Assembly (NCBI RefSeq): GCF_900078545.1
Contig: NZ_FLLS01000002.1
Location: 558,001-622,000, forward strand
Direction of reading: 5' to 3'
DNA: 64,000 nucleotides
DNA from: Olegusella massiliensis
GTDB taxonomy: Bacteria > Actinomycetota > Coriobacteriia > Coriobacteriales > Atopobiaceae
Shown here: piece after piece, positions 53,003 through 62,517 of the stretch
Position numbering within the stretch: position 1 is the first letter of the stretch
How the letters are laid out: each line of letters opens with the position of its first letter
Position numbers and translations under genes: made by a program
The notes under the pieces: model-generated
The model's database searches: none
What the model was told of the DNA's origin: nothing
The model's input: the letters and a program-made list of their open reading frames with translations, nothing else

Positions 53003-53618
53003 CGGATTTCTCCCTTCAACACGAGGTTCATGTAGCCGTCTATGTCGGCACGGTCAAGCGCGATTCTGGGGAACCGTTCCCCGAACGCGAACCGATCGGG
53101 AACGAGAATCACCGTACTGTACGGCTGCCTGATGAAACGCATCTCGCCAGAAGCGAAGAACGAGCTTTTCGCGACGGAATCGAACTCCGCCGCATGACAT
53201 TGTGCGACGCCCGCCACGTCGGTAATGACGTCCTTTATGACAGAAAACGCGGTACGGCCCGCTTCGATGCAGACTATGTAGTCAGCAATCTTCTCGAGGT
53301 CGCTTGTGATGTGGCCGACATGAGAATGCCGCGCGAGAGGTCAGAGACTTTCTTGTCCTCCGGCAGGTCGAACTCGCCCAGGCACCGCTTGAAGGCCGCC
53401 TGGTCCCATCGTCCGTAAGCTGACCGCATGAGCGAGTCGGCAGCAGCTACTGTTATCTCTTTGGGCAGCGCGCAAGTGTCGAACACCACGCCGATGCGCT
53501 GCTTGGTCGCCGCTTCGCGCGGGGCTGTGGTTCCGAAGAGCCTCACCTTCCCTCCGTGTGATCGGATGAGGCCAAGAACGGCTTTAAAGCCGAGGCCGGG
53601 GAAGCAGGCGCGACTCAC
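52999..53618 (-). pseudogene. ABC ATPase pseudogene lacking Walker A and Walker B
   Basis: The frame begins at GFKAVLGLIRSHGGKVRLFG, i.e. just after where Walker A should be, and runs through the Q-loop part (KQRIGVVFDTCALPKEITVA) to KKVSDLSRG. The signature/Walker B segment is deleted, and sequence resumes with ILMS, a one-base shift, then HITSDLEKIADYIVCIEAGR and the C-terminal domain to 52999. The deletion seems to have used the repeated SRG coding sequence. Confidence 0.75.
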
Positions 53619-53646
53619 CGCCCATGCGGCGATGCGGGGCGTTTCG

Positions 53647-53711
53647 TGTCATATATATTTGACATTAAGAGAAATGTCGTGGATACTTGTCATGTCGGAT
53701 ATATTTGACAT
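53647..53711. promoter_or_regulatory. Array of TGTCA/TGACA boxes upstream of the XRE gene
   Basis: TGTCA (53647-53651) pairs with TGACA (53660-53664), GACATT/AATGTC flank 53661-53678, and ATGTC (53692-53696) pairs with GACAT (53707-53711). ATATATTTGACATT occurs twice, 46 bp apart. These are likely autoregulatory sites. Confidence 0.5.
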
Positions 53712-53739
53712 TTACCATTGCTTTGCGGAGGAGAAGAGC

Positions 53740-53940
53740 GTGATTCAGAAACGAAACGAAAGGATGCGCGCCGCGCGCAAGGAGGCGGGACTGTCGCAGG
53801 CCGAGCTTGCCAAGGACGTCGGCGCAACCCGCCAGACCATCTGCAGCATCGAGGCCAGCAACTACAATCCCAGCCTCAATCTCTGCAAGCTCATCTGCAA
53901 GAAGCTCGGCAAGACGCTTGACGAGCTGTTCTGGGACTAG
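53740..53940 (+). CDS. Small XRE regulator (YozG-like)
   Basis: 66 residues from a GTG with GCGGAGGAG upstream; the longer frame upstream has no start signal. The entire protein is an HTH (LSQAELAKDVGATRQTICSI, NYNPSLNLCKLICKKLGKTL). It is followed by a small membrane protein, the common XRE/DUF6773-like pair. It lies next to an array of TGTCA boxes. Confidence 0.85.
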   Translation: MIQKRNERMRAARKEAGLSQAELAKDVGATRQTICSIEASNYNPSLNLCKLICKKLGKTLDELFWD

Positions 53941-53954
53941 CCGAAAGGGGCATC

Positions 53955-54476
53955 ATGAAAGACATCATCACATCTCAGAGCGAGGGGAAGGACGAGCGCA
54001 TGTCGTCGGTCCTCGCCCCAATCTACCGGGCCGGCTTCTACATCCTGGCCGGCGGGGTGCTGTTCGACGTCTCCTCTCGCTTCAACTACCTAGCCAGGAC
54101 GGGCGGAGGCTCCCTCGGGGAGTCGGTCGAGGTCGCAGCCCTGGTCGCCGCACTCGCCCTCGTCGCGCTGGCCAAGGAGAGAAGCGGTGCCGTCAGCGAC
54201 TCTCTCCGCGTTCTGGAGGCCAAGACCTTCGGCGGGACGGGCCTCGTCTGGAAGGGCGCGGGCGTTTCCCTGCTGATAGGGGTCGCGGCGGCACTCGGAA
54301 GGCTGTCCAGCGAGGTCGGTCTCGGCGGCTGGGCCTCCGTGATGTGGCTCAATGACGTCGCCATCTTCGTCATCGTGTCCGCGCTGTCGGCGGCAGCGGT
54401 GCTGGGATACCTCTACTGCTGCTGGCGCAGCTACCGGTCGAGGGAGGACCGGCTTGCCGGGGAGGACGACGCCTAG
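53955..54476 (+). CDS. Four-helix membrane protein paired with the XRE regulator
   Basis: 173 residues: helices around 25-45, 60-75, 100-115 and 130-155. The YRAGFYILAGGVLFDVSSRF start resembles the DUF6773-like partner proteins found with short XRE regulators. The function is unknown; it may be the membrane half of a sensor. It is 14 bases behind the regulator, so co-transcribed. Confidence 0.75.
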   Translation: MKDIITSQSEGKDERMSSVLAPIYRAGFYILAGGVLFDVSSRFNYLARTGGGSLGESVEVAALVAALALVALAKERSGAVSDSLRVLEAKTFGGTGLVWKGAGVSLLIGVAAALGRLSSEVGLGGWASVMWLNDVAIFVIVSALSAAAVLGYLYCCWRSYRSREDRLAGEDDA

Positions 54477-55064
54477 GCCGGCCGAGCCGGGCACGCGGCC
54501 GGCTCCCGGGCTCCCAGAAGGCCGCCCGGGCCCTGGAGGCGTGGAAGCGCATGCACGCCGGCTCTCCGCCGGGGAGATCTCCGAGGAGGACTACGGGGGC
54601 CTGGAAGGCCCGTTTCAGGGGCTGAGGGCGCACAGATAAAGCTGTCGGAGGCGCGCGGGCACCTCTTCTTCTTTCCGCCGAAATCGTCACTTTCCGGCAA
54701 CTACTGCGATTCCAAAGCGTCCCATAAACGTTCGGAGTAGGGTTCTGGGACGCGTGGAGAGAGTGACTCCAGGGTCTTCGGATGCCGTCAGAACCCGCCG
54801 GAAACGCGTTCGAACCCGGTTTTCGGGAGGTTTGTCACTCTTAGCTCCTACCTGCACATACGCGGAATCGGAGCGCCGAGAGGCGGGGTGACTACACGGT
54901 GACTACACGCAGGGTCCCAAGATGGCGCCGTGACCGAAAAACGCGATGGAATCATTCCGTTGGTATTGGCACGTTTTCGGGACAAGTCCCGTATCGCGCC
55001 AACTAATCTCATCCTGTGTGGGCATTGAACAGGTGTGAAGAGTATTTTCGCAGTTCAAATGGGG
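54477..55064. other. GC-rich gap with a SHOCT-like remnant
   Basis: ALEAWKRMHAG and, in another frame, GEISEEDYGGLEG (54500-54640) look like the tail of a SHOCT-type domain from a lost gene. From ~54820 the sequence GGTTTGTCACTCTT and GGTGACTACACGGTGACTA occurs again near 62282-62360. No intact gene. Confidence 0.4.
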
Positions 55065-55500
55065 TAAGAGAAAAGCCGAAATCGTCTGATTTCGGGGCCG
55101 GTCGACAAATTCCACTCATCGAAAGTTCCGGTGGCTTTGTCCTATTCCCACCACTAGATGCTAACCACCGCCACTAGACGGGAGGCTTGCAACTAGATGG
55201 AACAAAAGCCCAGGTCACTCCCATTCGATCGTCGATATCCAAACATCCTGAACTCAGCACGCACTCTGACCTGTGCATGAATTTACTCCCGGCAGCTCGA
55301 AATCGTTCCACAACAAAACTCAACTGGAACTCATCACTGAGTTCCACTACAGCACGCGAAAGCGCTGGGATGGTAGCAGTTTGCTGGGGAGCAAATCCCT
55401 GACCTGCGGGAATGTGGGAAGGTGTGCGCAACTGAGCTCACATCGGCATCGAGACTTCCTCATACATCTTGGCTTTGCCCGGGCGCAAACGGCCTGAACG
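55065..55500. repeat. Structured intergenic element, copy A
   Basis: It lies directly downstream (minus-strand sense) of the CPBP protease gene. Hairpin CCGAAATC-GTCT-GATTTCGG is at 55076-55095 and, read on the minus strand, is followed by CTTTTCTCTT like a terminator. Hairpin GGAACTCA-TCAC-TGAGTTCC is at 55326-55345. The core TGAACTCAGCACGCACTC begins at 55249. It repeats ACTAGATG motifs. Confidence 0.8.
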
Positions 55501-55533
55501 CGCAAAACAGCGTCTGGGTCAATGCGGCCCGGT

Positions 55534-56499
55534 TCACGTAAGTCGGTTCGCGGCAGGCCCGTCCTGACTTTCTGCCCCCGTCGTTTTCAGCCAGCAGGCC
55601 ACGCCCAGGATGAACAGCGGGATGCCTGCGACGTACCCGTAGGTGGATGGCCCTGCCAGGGCCTGCCCGCCCGCGCAGAACATGAGGCCGATGTTGGCCG
55701 TGGCGTTGAACGCCCCATGCGCCAGGGCGCATGGCCAGACGCTCCCCGCGCGCGTTCTCAGCAAGCTCAGGAAGGAGCCCATTGCAGTGCAGGTCGCGAC
55801 CATCACGAGGACCCCCGTCCACGGGAAGCCGGCGTAGCCCATCCCGAAGTGATGGCCCATGGCGATAATCGGGGCATGCCATATCCCCCATGCGAGGCCG
55901 GACGCGAGGACGGCGGCTCGCGGGGGCATGAGCTCGCAAAGCGAGGGGAAGAGCAGGCCGCGCCAGCCGGCCTCCTCCCCGAAGGCCGGCAGCATGTTGA
56001 CGAACGGAGCGACCGTGAGGGAGAAAATGACTGAAACGGCGATGATGGACGTCTCTGTGCCGACAGCCGTTCCACCAGTATCTTGCGCGGCAGCAGACAT
56101 GGACTGCAAGAACCTTTGCAGCATCGGGTCGAACAGATCGGGAAACGTCGCAAAGAATACGAGGAGGCCCAGCGAGGCAACCGCCGCCGGAACGAGCCAC
56201 GCGGCCAGGTACGCGCGCAGGTTCCCCTTCACGCGTGGACGAAGGCGCAGGTCGGTCCCGCCCCCGGAACCGCAGCACCGATTGGCTGCGAGTGCCCCGA
56301 CGAGGGGGAAGAACATGCTGACGGTGATGGGCAGGACCACCGCAGGCGCGCCGAGCTCGCCCACGGAGAAGGAGTCGAGCGCCAATCCCGCTGCGATGAC
56401 GAGACCCCAGGTGAGCGCGAAGGTGACGAGCAGGAACACGGCGACCCGCCTCTTCGCGACCGCCCTGCGGAAGGAGGCTTCTCGCTTGGCGCTACCCAT
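55534..56499 (-). CDS. CPBP-family (type II CAAX-like) membrane protease
   Basis: 321 residues from the ATG at 56499, which overlaps the stop of the XRE gene; GGAGG lies upstream. There are eight or so hydrophobic helices and the CPBP motifs EEAGWRG (EExxxR), an FxxxH-type WGIWHAPII and ALAHGAFNAT. CPBP proteases are intramembrane metalloproteases often linked to bacteriocin maturation or immunity. It forms an operon with the XRE regulator. A truncated copy lies at 62.99-63.36 kb. Confidence 0.88.
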   Translation of the reverse strand: MGSAKREASFRRAVAKRRVAVFLLVTFALTWGLVIAAGLALDSFSVGELGAPAVVLPITVSMFFPLVGALAANRCCGSGGGTDLRLRPRVKGNLRAYLAAWLVPAAVASLGLLVFFATFPDLFDPMLQRFLQSMSAAAQDTGGTAVGTETSIIAVSVIFSLTVAPFVNMLPAFGEEAGWRGLLFPSLCELMPPRAAVLASGLAWGIWHAPIIAMGHHFGMGYAGFPWTGVLVMVATCTAMGSFLSLLRTRAGSVWPCALAHGAFNATANIGLMFCAGGQALAGPSTYGYVAGIPLFILGVACWLKTTGAESQDGPAANRLT

Positions 56500-57604
56500 G
56501 TGCGACCTCCTCCAGGCTCGCCACGATACGCTTGAAGCGCGAGTCGCCGGATAGAGAAGCGAACGCCGGATTCGCGGCAACCCCCTCCAGCAGGCTCGCC
56601 CTCACCCTCTTCTCGTCGCGCGGCATGTCGGCCCCGACGGCGCTCGCGCGCTCGAACCAATCGCCCAGCTTGTCGAAGAAGGCGTCCCCGTGGAACGCCC
56701 CGTCGAACCTCATGGCTCGACACGAGCGCACGTAGTCCTCGAGGCAGCCGATGGCCCCGTCTGCGTCGCCTGCGACGCTGAAGGCGGCTGCGAAGGAGAG
56801 GTGCACCGACGCCACGTTTTCGAACACCTTTTCGAAGCCGAACGAGTCGATGATATGGAGCGCGCGCACGTGGGCGCTTTCGAGCCTGTCCGGTTCCGAG
56901 GCGTGAAGCATCGCTAGGTCGGCTAGCCGGCTCAGGCTCAAAACGAGCGCCTGGTAGAGCATCGACTGCAGTGCCGTGTCGGCCTCTTCCGTCATCCCGA
57001 GCGCGGAGTAGGCACTGGCAAGGATGATGTCTGCGCCCATGTCGGGTGAGACGGAGTCCTTAAGAAGCTCCGCCGCCTCCTTCGCCCCTCCCTTCATCAG
57101 CAGCAAGATCGCCTCGACCGACTCGGCCTGCCTTACGCAGCCCAAGCCCTTGGCGCCTCGGCGCACTCGGGCGCACAGGCCGACGGCCTCCTCGATGAGG
57201 GGGCCGCGCGCGTCAGGGCCGGCGAGGTCGACGTGGTTCGCGTAGAGCGTCGCTATCTGCAAGAGCAGTGGGTAGCAGGAGAAGTAGTCGCGCGCGAGGG
57301 CCCGGCACATGTCGTGCGCCCGGTCAAACGGACCTTCGGCGAAGGCCGCGCGCAGGCGGGCGCATTCCATGCGGATTGCCCGGTCGCTCATCTGCGGCCT
57401 GTATCCCACGAGCTCGTCTATGCTGATGCCGAAGTACGTTGCGATGCGCGGCAGCAGCGCTATGTCGGGATAGCTCTGCCCGGTCTCCCACTTGGAGACC
57501 GACGCCTTCGTGACCTTGAGGAACGCTGCCAGCTCCTCCTGCGTCAGCCCGCGCTCCCTGCGGTTGCGCGCGATGTTGCTCCCGATGGGGATTTCGTTAT
57601 CCAT
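56492..57604 (-). CDS. XRE regulator with TPR-like C-terminal domain
   Basis: 370 residues: N-terminal HTH (NRRERGLTQEELAAFLKVTK, SYPDIALLPRIATYFGISID) and a ~290-residue all-helical part resembling tetratricopeptide repeats of the RRNPP-type or PlcR-like peptide-responsive regulators. No enzymatic motif. The gene overlaps the CPBP protease start, so it probably controls it and may respond to a small peptide (inferred). Confidence 0.85.
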   Translation of the reverse strand: MDNEIPIGSNIARNRRERGLTQEELAAFLKVTKASVSKWETGQSYPDIALLPRIATYFGISIDELVGYRPQMSDRAIRMECARLRAAFAEGPFDRAHDMCRALARDYFSCYPLLLQIATLYANHVDLAGPDARGPLIEEAVGLCARVRRGAKGLGCVRQAESVEAILLLMKGGAKEAAELLKDSVSPDMGADIILASAYSALGMTEEADTALQSMLYQALVLSLSRLADLAMLHASEPDRLESAHVRALHIIDSFGFEKVFENVASVHLSFAAAFSVAGDADGAIGCLEDYVRSCRAMRFDGAFHGDAFFDKLGDWFERASAVGADMPRDEKRVRASLLEGVAANPAFASLSGDSRFKRIVASLEEVAHG

Positions 57605-58302
57605 GGGCGCCCTTTCTCAAGTCTATCAATCTCTTAAAAGGTTAAGGGGTCGGCTTCGGATGGGCAATCGAGCCTTCGCCTATTTTGATTGATTTAATCA
57701 ACCGGAGGTTGATTCGTCCTGGACTGAGTCGCACGATTCCTCGGGGATCCACGCGATGCCGCCGACTGGCGGCGCGCGCGTCCGATCGAAACCCGTTCCC
57801 CGCGGGTTCCTTCTGCCTTTCCAACTGCCACTGCGCCTGATTCTCCGGCAGCCATGCAGACGCGGGCGCTTCTTGGAGTGAAACGACTGTTTTAGAGAAG
57901 CGGACCTTACAGTGGCTTAGCGTGGCCTAGGGTCCCGCGCCGCGTTGCAGGGTCCGGGCAAAGGCCAACCGAGAGGTGAGACGCATGGCAGACGAGATTT
58001 TCAAACTGGAGCGGGCCCCTGTGCGGTCGTCTGCAAGGGGCCCTGGCCCCAATAGGAAACCAACCGAATCTAACGCTGCTGTGCGCCGGTATTGCGGCGC
58101 CACTTCGACATTGCTCGCAAGGGAGTTTTGCGGCGAGCAAGCGAAGGGGCGACTCGGCAACAACAACAGCTAAACAAACCAAGCCGCACGTTCCTCTAAA
58201 GGACTACGTTCCTCTTGATGCTATCGGCCCTGCTTCGGTACGCTTGCATCCGAGCCAGTTCCACTGCAGAGCGGGAATACGAGAATCTCGAGGCGTAAAA
58301 GG
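57605..58302. other. Non-coding region before a strong terminator
   Basis: No convincing gene. A 62-codon frame at 57985-58173 has a GAGGTGAG site but a random-looking composition. A promoter-like AT stretch precedes the XRE start. A GTGGCTTAG-type string at 57911-57960 recurs near 61613. Possibly a small untranslated RNA ends at the terminator that follows. Confidence 0.35.
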
Positions 58303-58336
58303 ACGCGCCCTGGAGCGATCCAGGGCGCGTTTTCGT
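58303..58336. terminator. Strong bidirectional terminator
   Basis: ACGCGCCCTGG, AGCGAT loop and CCAGGGCGCGT, followed by TTTTC. The reverse strand also gives CCTTTTA. It stands alone in a gene-free region, which implies an unannotated transcript upstream or downstream. Confidence 0.8.
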
Positions 58337-58652
58337 TCATCCAGTTCGTCAAGTCACGACAACGCGTCATGCGTCTCCCGTCGCGAGCTACGGGCAAAAA
58401 AATAGGGCAGGACCGCTTTCGCAACCCCGCCCCGCAAAACCCTAAGGTTTTTAGCTGGATACATTATGGACCGCTCAGATCCATCTGTCAAACACCCAGT
58501 TCAAGAAGGCCAGGGCGGAACGGAAATAGTCCAATCGGGCATACCAGCCCGAGTGTACCGGCAAGTAATTACGCCAATCGTTTATCGAGCTATCATTTAT
58601 GCAGATAAACCTTGACTCGTTCGATAACTCTATAGTTCAACTTACTGTCAAG
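58337..58652. other. Gap before the hydrolase
   Basis: No gene is seen. GC falls toward the hydrolase, marking the border of an AT-rich insertion. Confidence 0.35.
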
Positions 58653-59429
58653 TCAAACGCAGTTTTCCAAAAACGGATTAACCAAATCCATCCACTCTAA
58701 AGGCAGGTAAGCAGACAGATATCCGTGGTTGTACCCTTTAGCTTCATGGAGGATGCAATCAGGATGCATTTTTTGAAACAGCCTGGCCGATTCCTTGACG
58801 CAGCCCATTTCCCTTTCACCATAGATATATAAAACCTGCGCTTTGCTTTCTGTGATAGCGTCTTTGAGCCTGTACTCTCCCATATATGTTCGATACATCG
58901 TCACTAGTGTTTTGATAGGAAGCTTTGGCATATCTTCCATATAGTAGTTTTCTATTTCTGCGGGATAAGCCATGTTGGGATACATTTTCTTCATTAGGCT
59001 TAACTGAATCCTGCTAGCCGATCTGCTAAACATAAGCTTCCCGAATAGCTTTACAGTGATTGCACTGATTCGTGCCAGTTTGGGCTGAGGAATGCAGATG
59101 CTCCCATCGATTATTGCTTTTTGGGCTATACCGCTATCCAGCGATAATAACTCGATTGCAATTTGACCGCCCAGGGAAACGCCGCCTACAGCAAACAGTT
59201 TCCCGTCACAATTGCTTTTTACATAGCCCATGATCTGCTGTGCGGAATCCTCGGTTGAAATATAATCTTTTTGATATTCTTCTCCATGGCCATCAAGCGT
59301 TGGCAAGATTACATGGTATGCATCCGAGAGCATACGGGCTTGCCGGAGGTAGTTCCACCAGGAATTACCCCCACCGTGTATCAACAGTATATGGGGGAGA
59401 TTTTTATCGCCGAATTCATGAAATATCAT
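58653..59429 (-). CDS. Alpha/beta-hydrolase of low GC, probably acquired
   Basis: 258 residues. Typical alpha/beta-hydrolase order: oxyanion-region HGGGNSWW, nucleophile in VGGVSLGGQ (Ser of GxSxG), a cap region of ~80 residues, and a catalytic His near GYNHGYLSAY. The aspartate is probably in the YIYGERE strand or nearby. Base composition is much more AT-rich than its neighbours and the codon use looks like Firmicutes, so lateral transfer is likely. Substrate unknown. It has no obvious operon partner. Confidence 0.82.
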   Translation of the reverse strand: MIFHEFGDKNLPHILLIHGGGNSWWNYLRQARMLSDAYHVILPTLDGHGEEYQKDYISTEDSAQQIMGYVKSNCDGKLFAVGGVSLGGQIAIELLSLDSGIAQKAIIDGSICIPQPKLARISAITVKLFGKLMFSRSASRIQLSLMKKMYPNMAYPAEIENYYMEDMPKLPIKTLVTMYRTYMGEYRLKDAITESKAQVLYIYGEREMGCVKESARLFQKMHPDCILHEAKGYNHGYLSAYLPLEWMDLVNPFLENCV

Positions 59430-59509
59430 ATTTCAGCACCCTCGCAAATTTGAATTTATCGAACAAACAGAATGGTAATAGATAGCGGTAGATGGAACGC
59501 TCTGTAAAA

Positions 59510-59765
59510 GTCTAGTTCAGAAGCTCTTTCATTCCCGCTTAACCGCCAGTATTCGAGATTGAATGAACTCAACGTACATGCTGGACTGTGTGTATGTTTA
59601 TTCTCGGCAGCGTGAAACCATCTCAAAGCTAGAGCTCAGCTGGAACTCGGCACTGAATTCCAGTTTGGCATGCAACAGTGGAGAATGGACCCAGATCGTT
59701 GAAAAACAAGTGGTTTGAGCTGCAAAGGCGTGCATGCTTTTCATGTAGCTGAGTTCAGGCTGAGT
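59510..59765. repeat. Structured intergenic element, copy B (5'-truncated)
   Basis: It lies at the 3' end of the ABC-F gene. It carries the TGAACTCAACGTACATGC core (59564) and the hairpin GGAACTC...GAATTCC (59642-59661) with one mismatch. The left hairpin found in copies A, C and D is missing. About 60-70 percent similar to D by eye. Confidence 0.65.
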
Positions 59766-59799
59766 CAATATTACAAGAACAGCTGCAATGTAAGGGTGT

Positions 59800-61287
59800 C
59801 TATCCCACTACGAGCTCATAGCCACCCCCCAAAGGCCTTGTCCGCCAGACCACGTTTGTGGCCGCCTTCACCATGGCTGCGTCGTGGGAAACCAAGAGAA
59901 GCGCGCCGGGATAGACGGCCAGCACGCGCTCCAGAGCCTCAATGGATCCTATGTCGAGGTGGTTAGTGGACTCGTCCATGATGACGAGCTGAGGGCGTTC
60001 GACAATCCCGAGGGCCAGCATGAGCTTGCGCATCTCCCCCGGACTAACGGCATCTCCCTCGAGCATGCGGTTCGGATCGGAGTTAAGCTGCGCCACAACG
60101 GAGAGGACACGACCGCGCTGGCTAGCCGAAAGATCGTGCAATACGCTCAAGGCAGCCCGCTCCAGGGCCCGATTGGGCTCCTGGGGGATGTAGAGAAATC
60201 TCGTCGTTTCGGCAAGGCCCTCCACGATTCGCCTGACAAGGGTCGTCTTGCCGGAACCGTTGTCTCCAACGAGCCCGATATGATCGGTGTTTCCGATGTG
60301 CAGAGCGGGAACGACCAGGGAGGCGTCACCAAGGGGAATGCTGCAGGACCCCATCCTGAAAAGGAGCTTGCGTCTGCTGGGCTCGGCATCGAGCCACACG
60401 TCCGCCTCGTAGCGCTTCTCGACCCGCATCGCCACAAGCCTCGCCTCCGCGTCCTCCAGCCTTCCGACCATACGTGACGAGAGCCTGCCCGCCTGCCCGT
60501 CCTTACCGGTCACCACCGCAACACGCACCCTGCGACGCGCGTCCGCATCGTGCTTGTCTATGCCCCTGAGGCTCCTCTTGCCAGCGGCACGCGACGCCTC
60601 CTCACGACGACGCCTAACTTCCCGCTCGATGCGGGCCTTCTCCTTGCGGGCCTCGTCGCGCGCGTGGACGGCGCCCGAGCGCTCCAGGACCGCCTGCGAG
60701 GATGCCCGCGAGTATCCGCCTGGCCTCATGACGACGGCACCCCTCGAGACGAACAGACACTGCGCGCAGAGGGCGTCGAGCAGCTCCCGGTCGTGCGAGA
60801 CGAGGAGGCCAATCCCATCGAAGCGCGACAGCGCATCGGATATGGCGCGGCGGGTCGACGCATCGACGTGGTTGGTGGGCTCGTCCATGGCAAGGACGTC
60901 CGGAGCAGCCCACAGGGCGCAGGCCACCTGCAGTCGCTTCTGCTGCCCGCCCGAGAGCGTGGCATAGCGCCAGGGCCAGTCGTCCTCGATGGCGAGCTCG
61001 CGACGGAGCCTCACGGCTAGGCCGTCATGGGCAAGTGCGAAATCGACCACGTTGTCCGGCGGCTCCTTCGCATCTTGGGTGCAGTAGGCGGAGAAGAGGG
61101 ATGGCGAGACCGTGCCAGCGTCGGGCCGCAAAAGCCCACAAGCCATCAGCGCCAACGTGGTTTTGCCCCCGCCGTTGTCACCGACGATGCCGGTCCACCC
61201 ACGGGGAAACGTAGCGGTCACGGCGCGTAGGGCGGGCTCTGCCGTCGACGGATAGGTGTATTCGATGTTGGAGAGGTTGAGCTGCAT
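59800..61287 (-). CDS. ABC-F-type dual ATPase (possible ribosome protection)
   Basis: 495 residues from the ATG at 61287 (GGAGGC upstream). Two nucleotide-binding domains: Walker A GDNGGGKT and GDNGSGKT, signatures LSGGQQKRLQ and SPGEMRK, Walker B VLAMDEPTNHVD and VIMDESTNHLD. A basic linker (about 230-270, EEASRAAGKRSLRGIDKHDA) separates them. There are no transmembrane helices, so it is an ABC-F translation factor or antibiotic-resistance protein (Lsa/Vga style), not a transporter. Which drug, if any, cannot be told. Copy B of the structured repeat lies directly at its 3' end. Confidence 0.88.
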   Translation of the reverse strand: MQLNLSNIEYTYPSTAEPALRAVTATFPRGWTGIVGDNGGGKTTLALMACGLLRPDAGTVSPSLFSAYCTQDAKEPPDNVVDFALAHDGLAVRLRRELAIEDDWPWRYATLSGGQQKRLQVACALWAAPDVLAMDEPTNHVDASTRRAISDALSRFDGIGLLVSHDRELLDALCAQCLFVSRGAVVMRPGGYSRASSQAVLERSGAVHARDEARKEKARIEREVRRRREEASRAAGKRSLRGIDKHDADARRRVRVAVVTGKDGQAGRLSSRMVGRLEDAEARLVAMRVEKRYEADVWLDAEPSRRKLLFRMGSCSIPLGDASLVVPALHIGNTDHIGLVGDNGSGKTTLVRRIVEGLAETTRFLYIPQEPNRALERAALSVLHDLSASQRGRVLSVVAQLNSDPNRMLEGDAVSPGEMRKLMLALGIVERPQLVIMDESTNHLDIGSIEALERVLAVYPGALLLVSHDAAMVKAATNVVWRTRPLGGGYELVVG

Positions 61288-61628
61288 ATTGCCTCCGATC
61301 CTGCGGAAGGCCATGGGGGGCAGCTCTGCGCTTTGCCAGTTTGAGTATGTGGCTTTAGAACGATGCTCGAACATGCGATGCTGCACCCGCAGGCATGGCC
61401 ACCAGCGATGTCGCTTGGCTTTCGGGTGGATATGGCCATCGCTAGTTCTTCATGCACCAGGACCTTTCTCGTGCCGACGCTTGCCAAAGGCACCGGCGGA
61501 TTGCTTGGAATCATTATAGTCACTCGGGCGACAGCGAACAATCGGGCAGATTGGCCCAATCCGGTCAAGTTGACAACAGAGTTTCGCCATTTGGGCCTTA
61601 GGTTGGCTTACCGTGGCTTAGTGCCGCG
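61288..61628. other. Upstream region of the ABC-F gene
   Basis: No gene. Several plus-strand frames (61363-61560) are open but unrelated to any family. A leader with attenuation control would be typical for ABC-F resistance genes, but I see no clear terminator/antiterminator. Confidence 0.3.
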
Positions 61629-62270
61629 TACTGCGGTATCGCAGGCGAGGACAAGACCATCTACCACGCCTGGTACGAGGGGTCCGATACGGGCAACTGC
61701 CTCTTCGACCACATGTGGGGAATCCATGGCGGGCACAGCAAGACGTATGCGAGCTTCAAGGTCTACCGGGGCCTCGCCGAGGGCGGATACGGCACGCTCG
61801 ACAAGTCGTCCGGCGATGTCAAGGTGACCAAGGGCAACTCCCAGTACTCGCTGGCTGGCGCCATGTACGGCGTATACAAGGACGGCTCTCTCGTAACCAA
61901 GCTCGAGACGGTCGCAAGCGGGCACGGAACCACCGCAGACAAGCTCCCGAACGGTACGTACACCGTAAAGGAAATCTCCGCACCAGCGGGCTACGAGCTT
62001 TCTGACGAGGCGTTCACCATCACCGTCAAGGGCGCACTCATTTACGACACCTACACCATTGAAGAGCAGCGATGCGATTCCAACGCAGACAGGGACCTAA
62101 TCCCAACCTTCGACGTCACTGTCTACAAGGACTCTATAAAGATCGAACTCGGAACGCTCGTGAACTCCGAAGGGCCCAAGATCGGCACTACCGCAACCGG
62201 TGCGGATGACGATGATCACGAGGCTGTCGCCGACGAGGATGTAATCGCACGATTCTCGACCCTCAATTGA
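61629..62270 (+). pseudogene. Internal fragment of a giant VaFE-repeat adhesin
   Basis: The frame contains YHAWYEGSDTGNCLFDHMWG, then a SpaA-type domain (VTKGNSQYSLAGAMYGVYKD, EISAPAGYELSDEAF) and the start of a VaFE ester-bond domain (GTTATGADDDDHEAVADEDV), then a premature stop. There is no signal peptide, ribosome site or anchor. It is cut at both ends and followed by repeat copy C, so it is a remnant of a much larger surface protein. Confidence 0.65.
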
Positions 62271-62517
62271 GTTTTGGGAAGGTTTGTCACTCTTCGCTCT
62301 GAACGGGCGCAACGCGAATTTCCCCCTTCCCAAAAACCGGGTGACTACACGATGACTACATGGAAAGCGGTTGCGATACGAGGCGGCTAAAAAGCGCTAT
62401 GGAAGCACTCCAACGATGTTTGATACACATTCGCAACGAGCAGATTCTTTCTCCTCTAATAGCAACGCTTACCGCGACATGAGCGGAACGAAGAATATAA
62501 ATGCATGTCAACACCTA
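62271..62517. other. Non-coding lead-in to copy C
   Basis: GGTTTGTCACTCTT and GGGTGACTACACGATGACTA repeat the sequence at 54820-54920. No gene. Confidence 0.4.

Noticed and set aside
57985-58173. 62-codon ORF with a GAGGTGAG site
   Set aside because: Composition looks random, no hydrophobic or conserved segment, and the opposite strand is equally open.
58230-58300. A tRNA-like stretch upstream of the strong terminator
   Set aside because: I could not fold a cloverleaf with an acceptor stem and T-loop sequence, so no tRNA is called.
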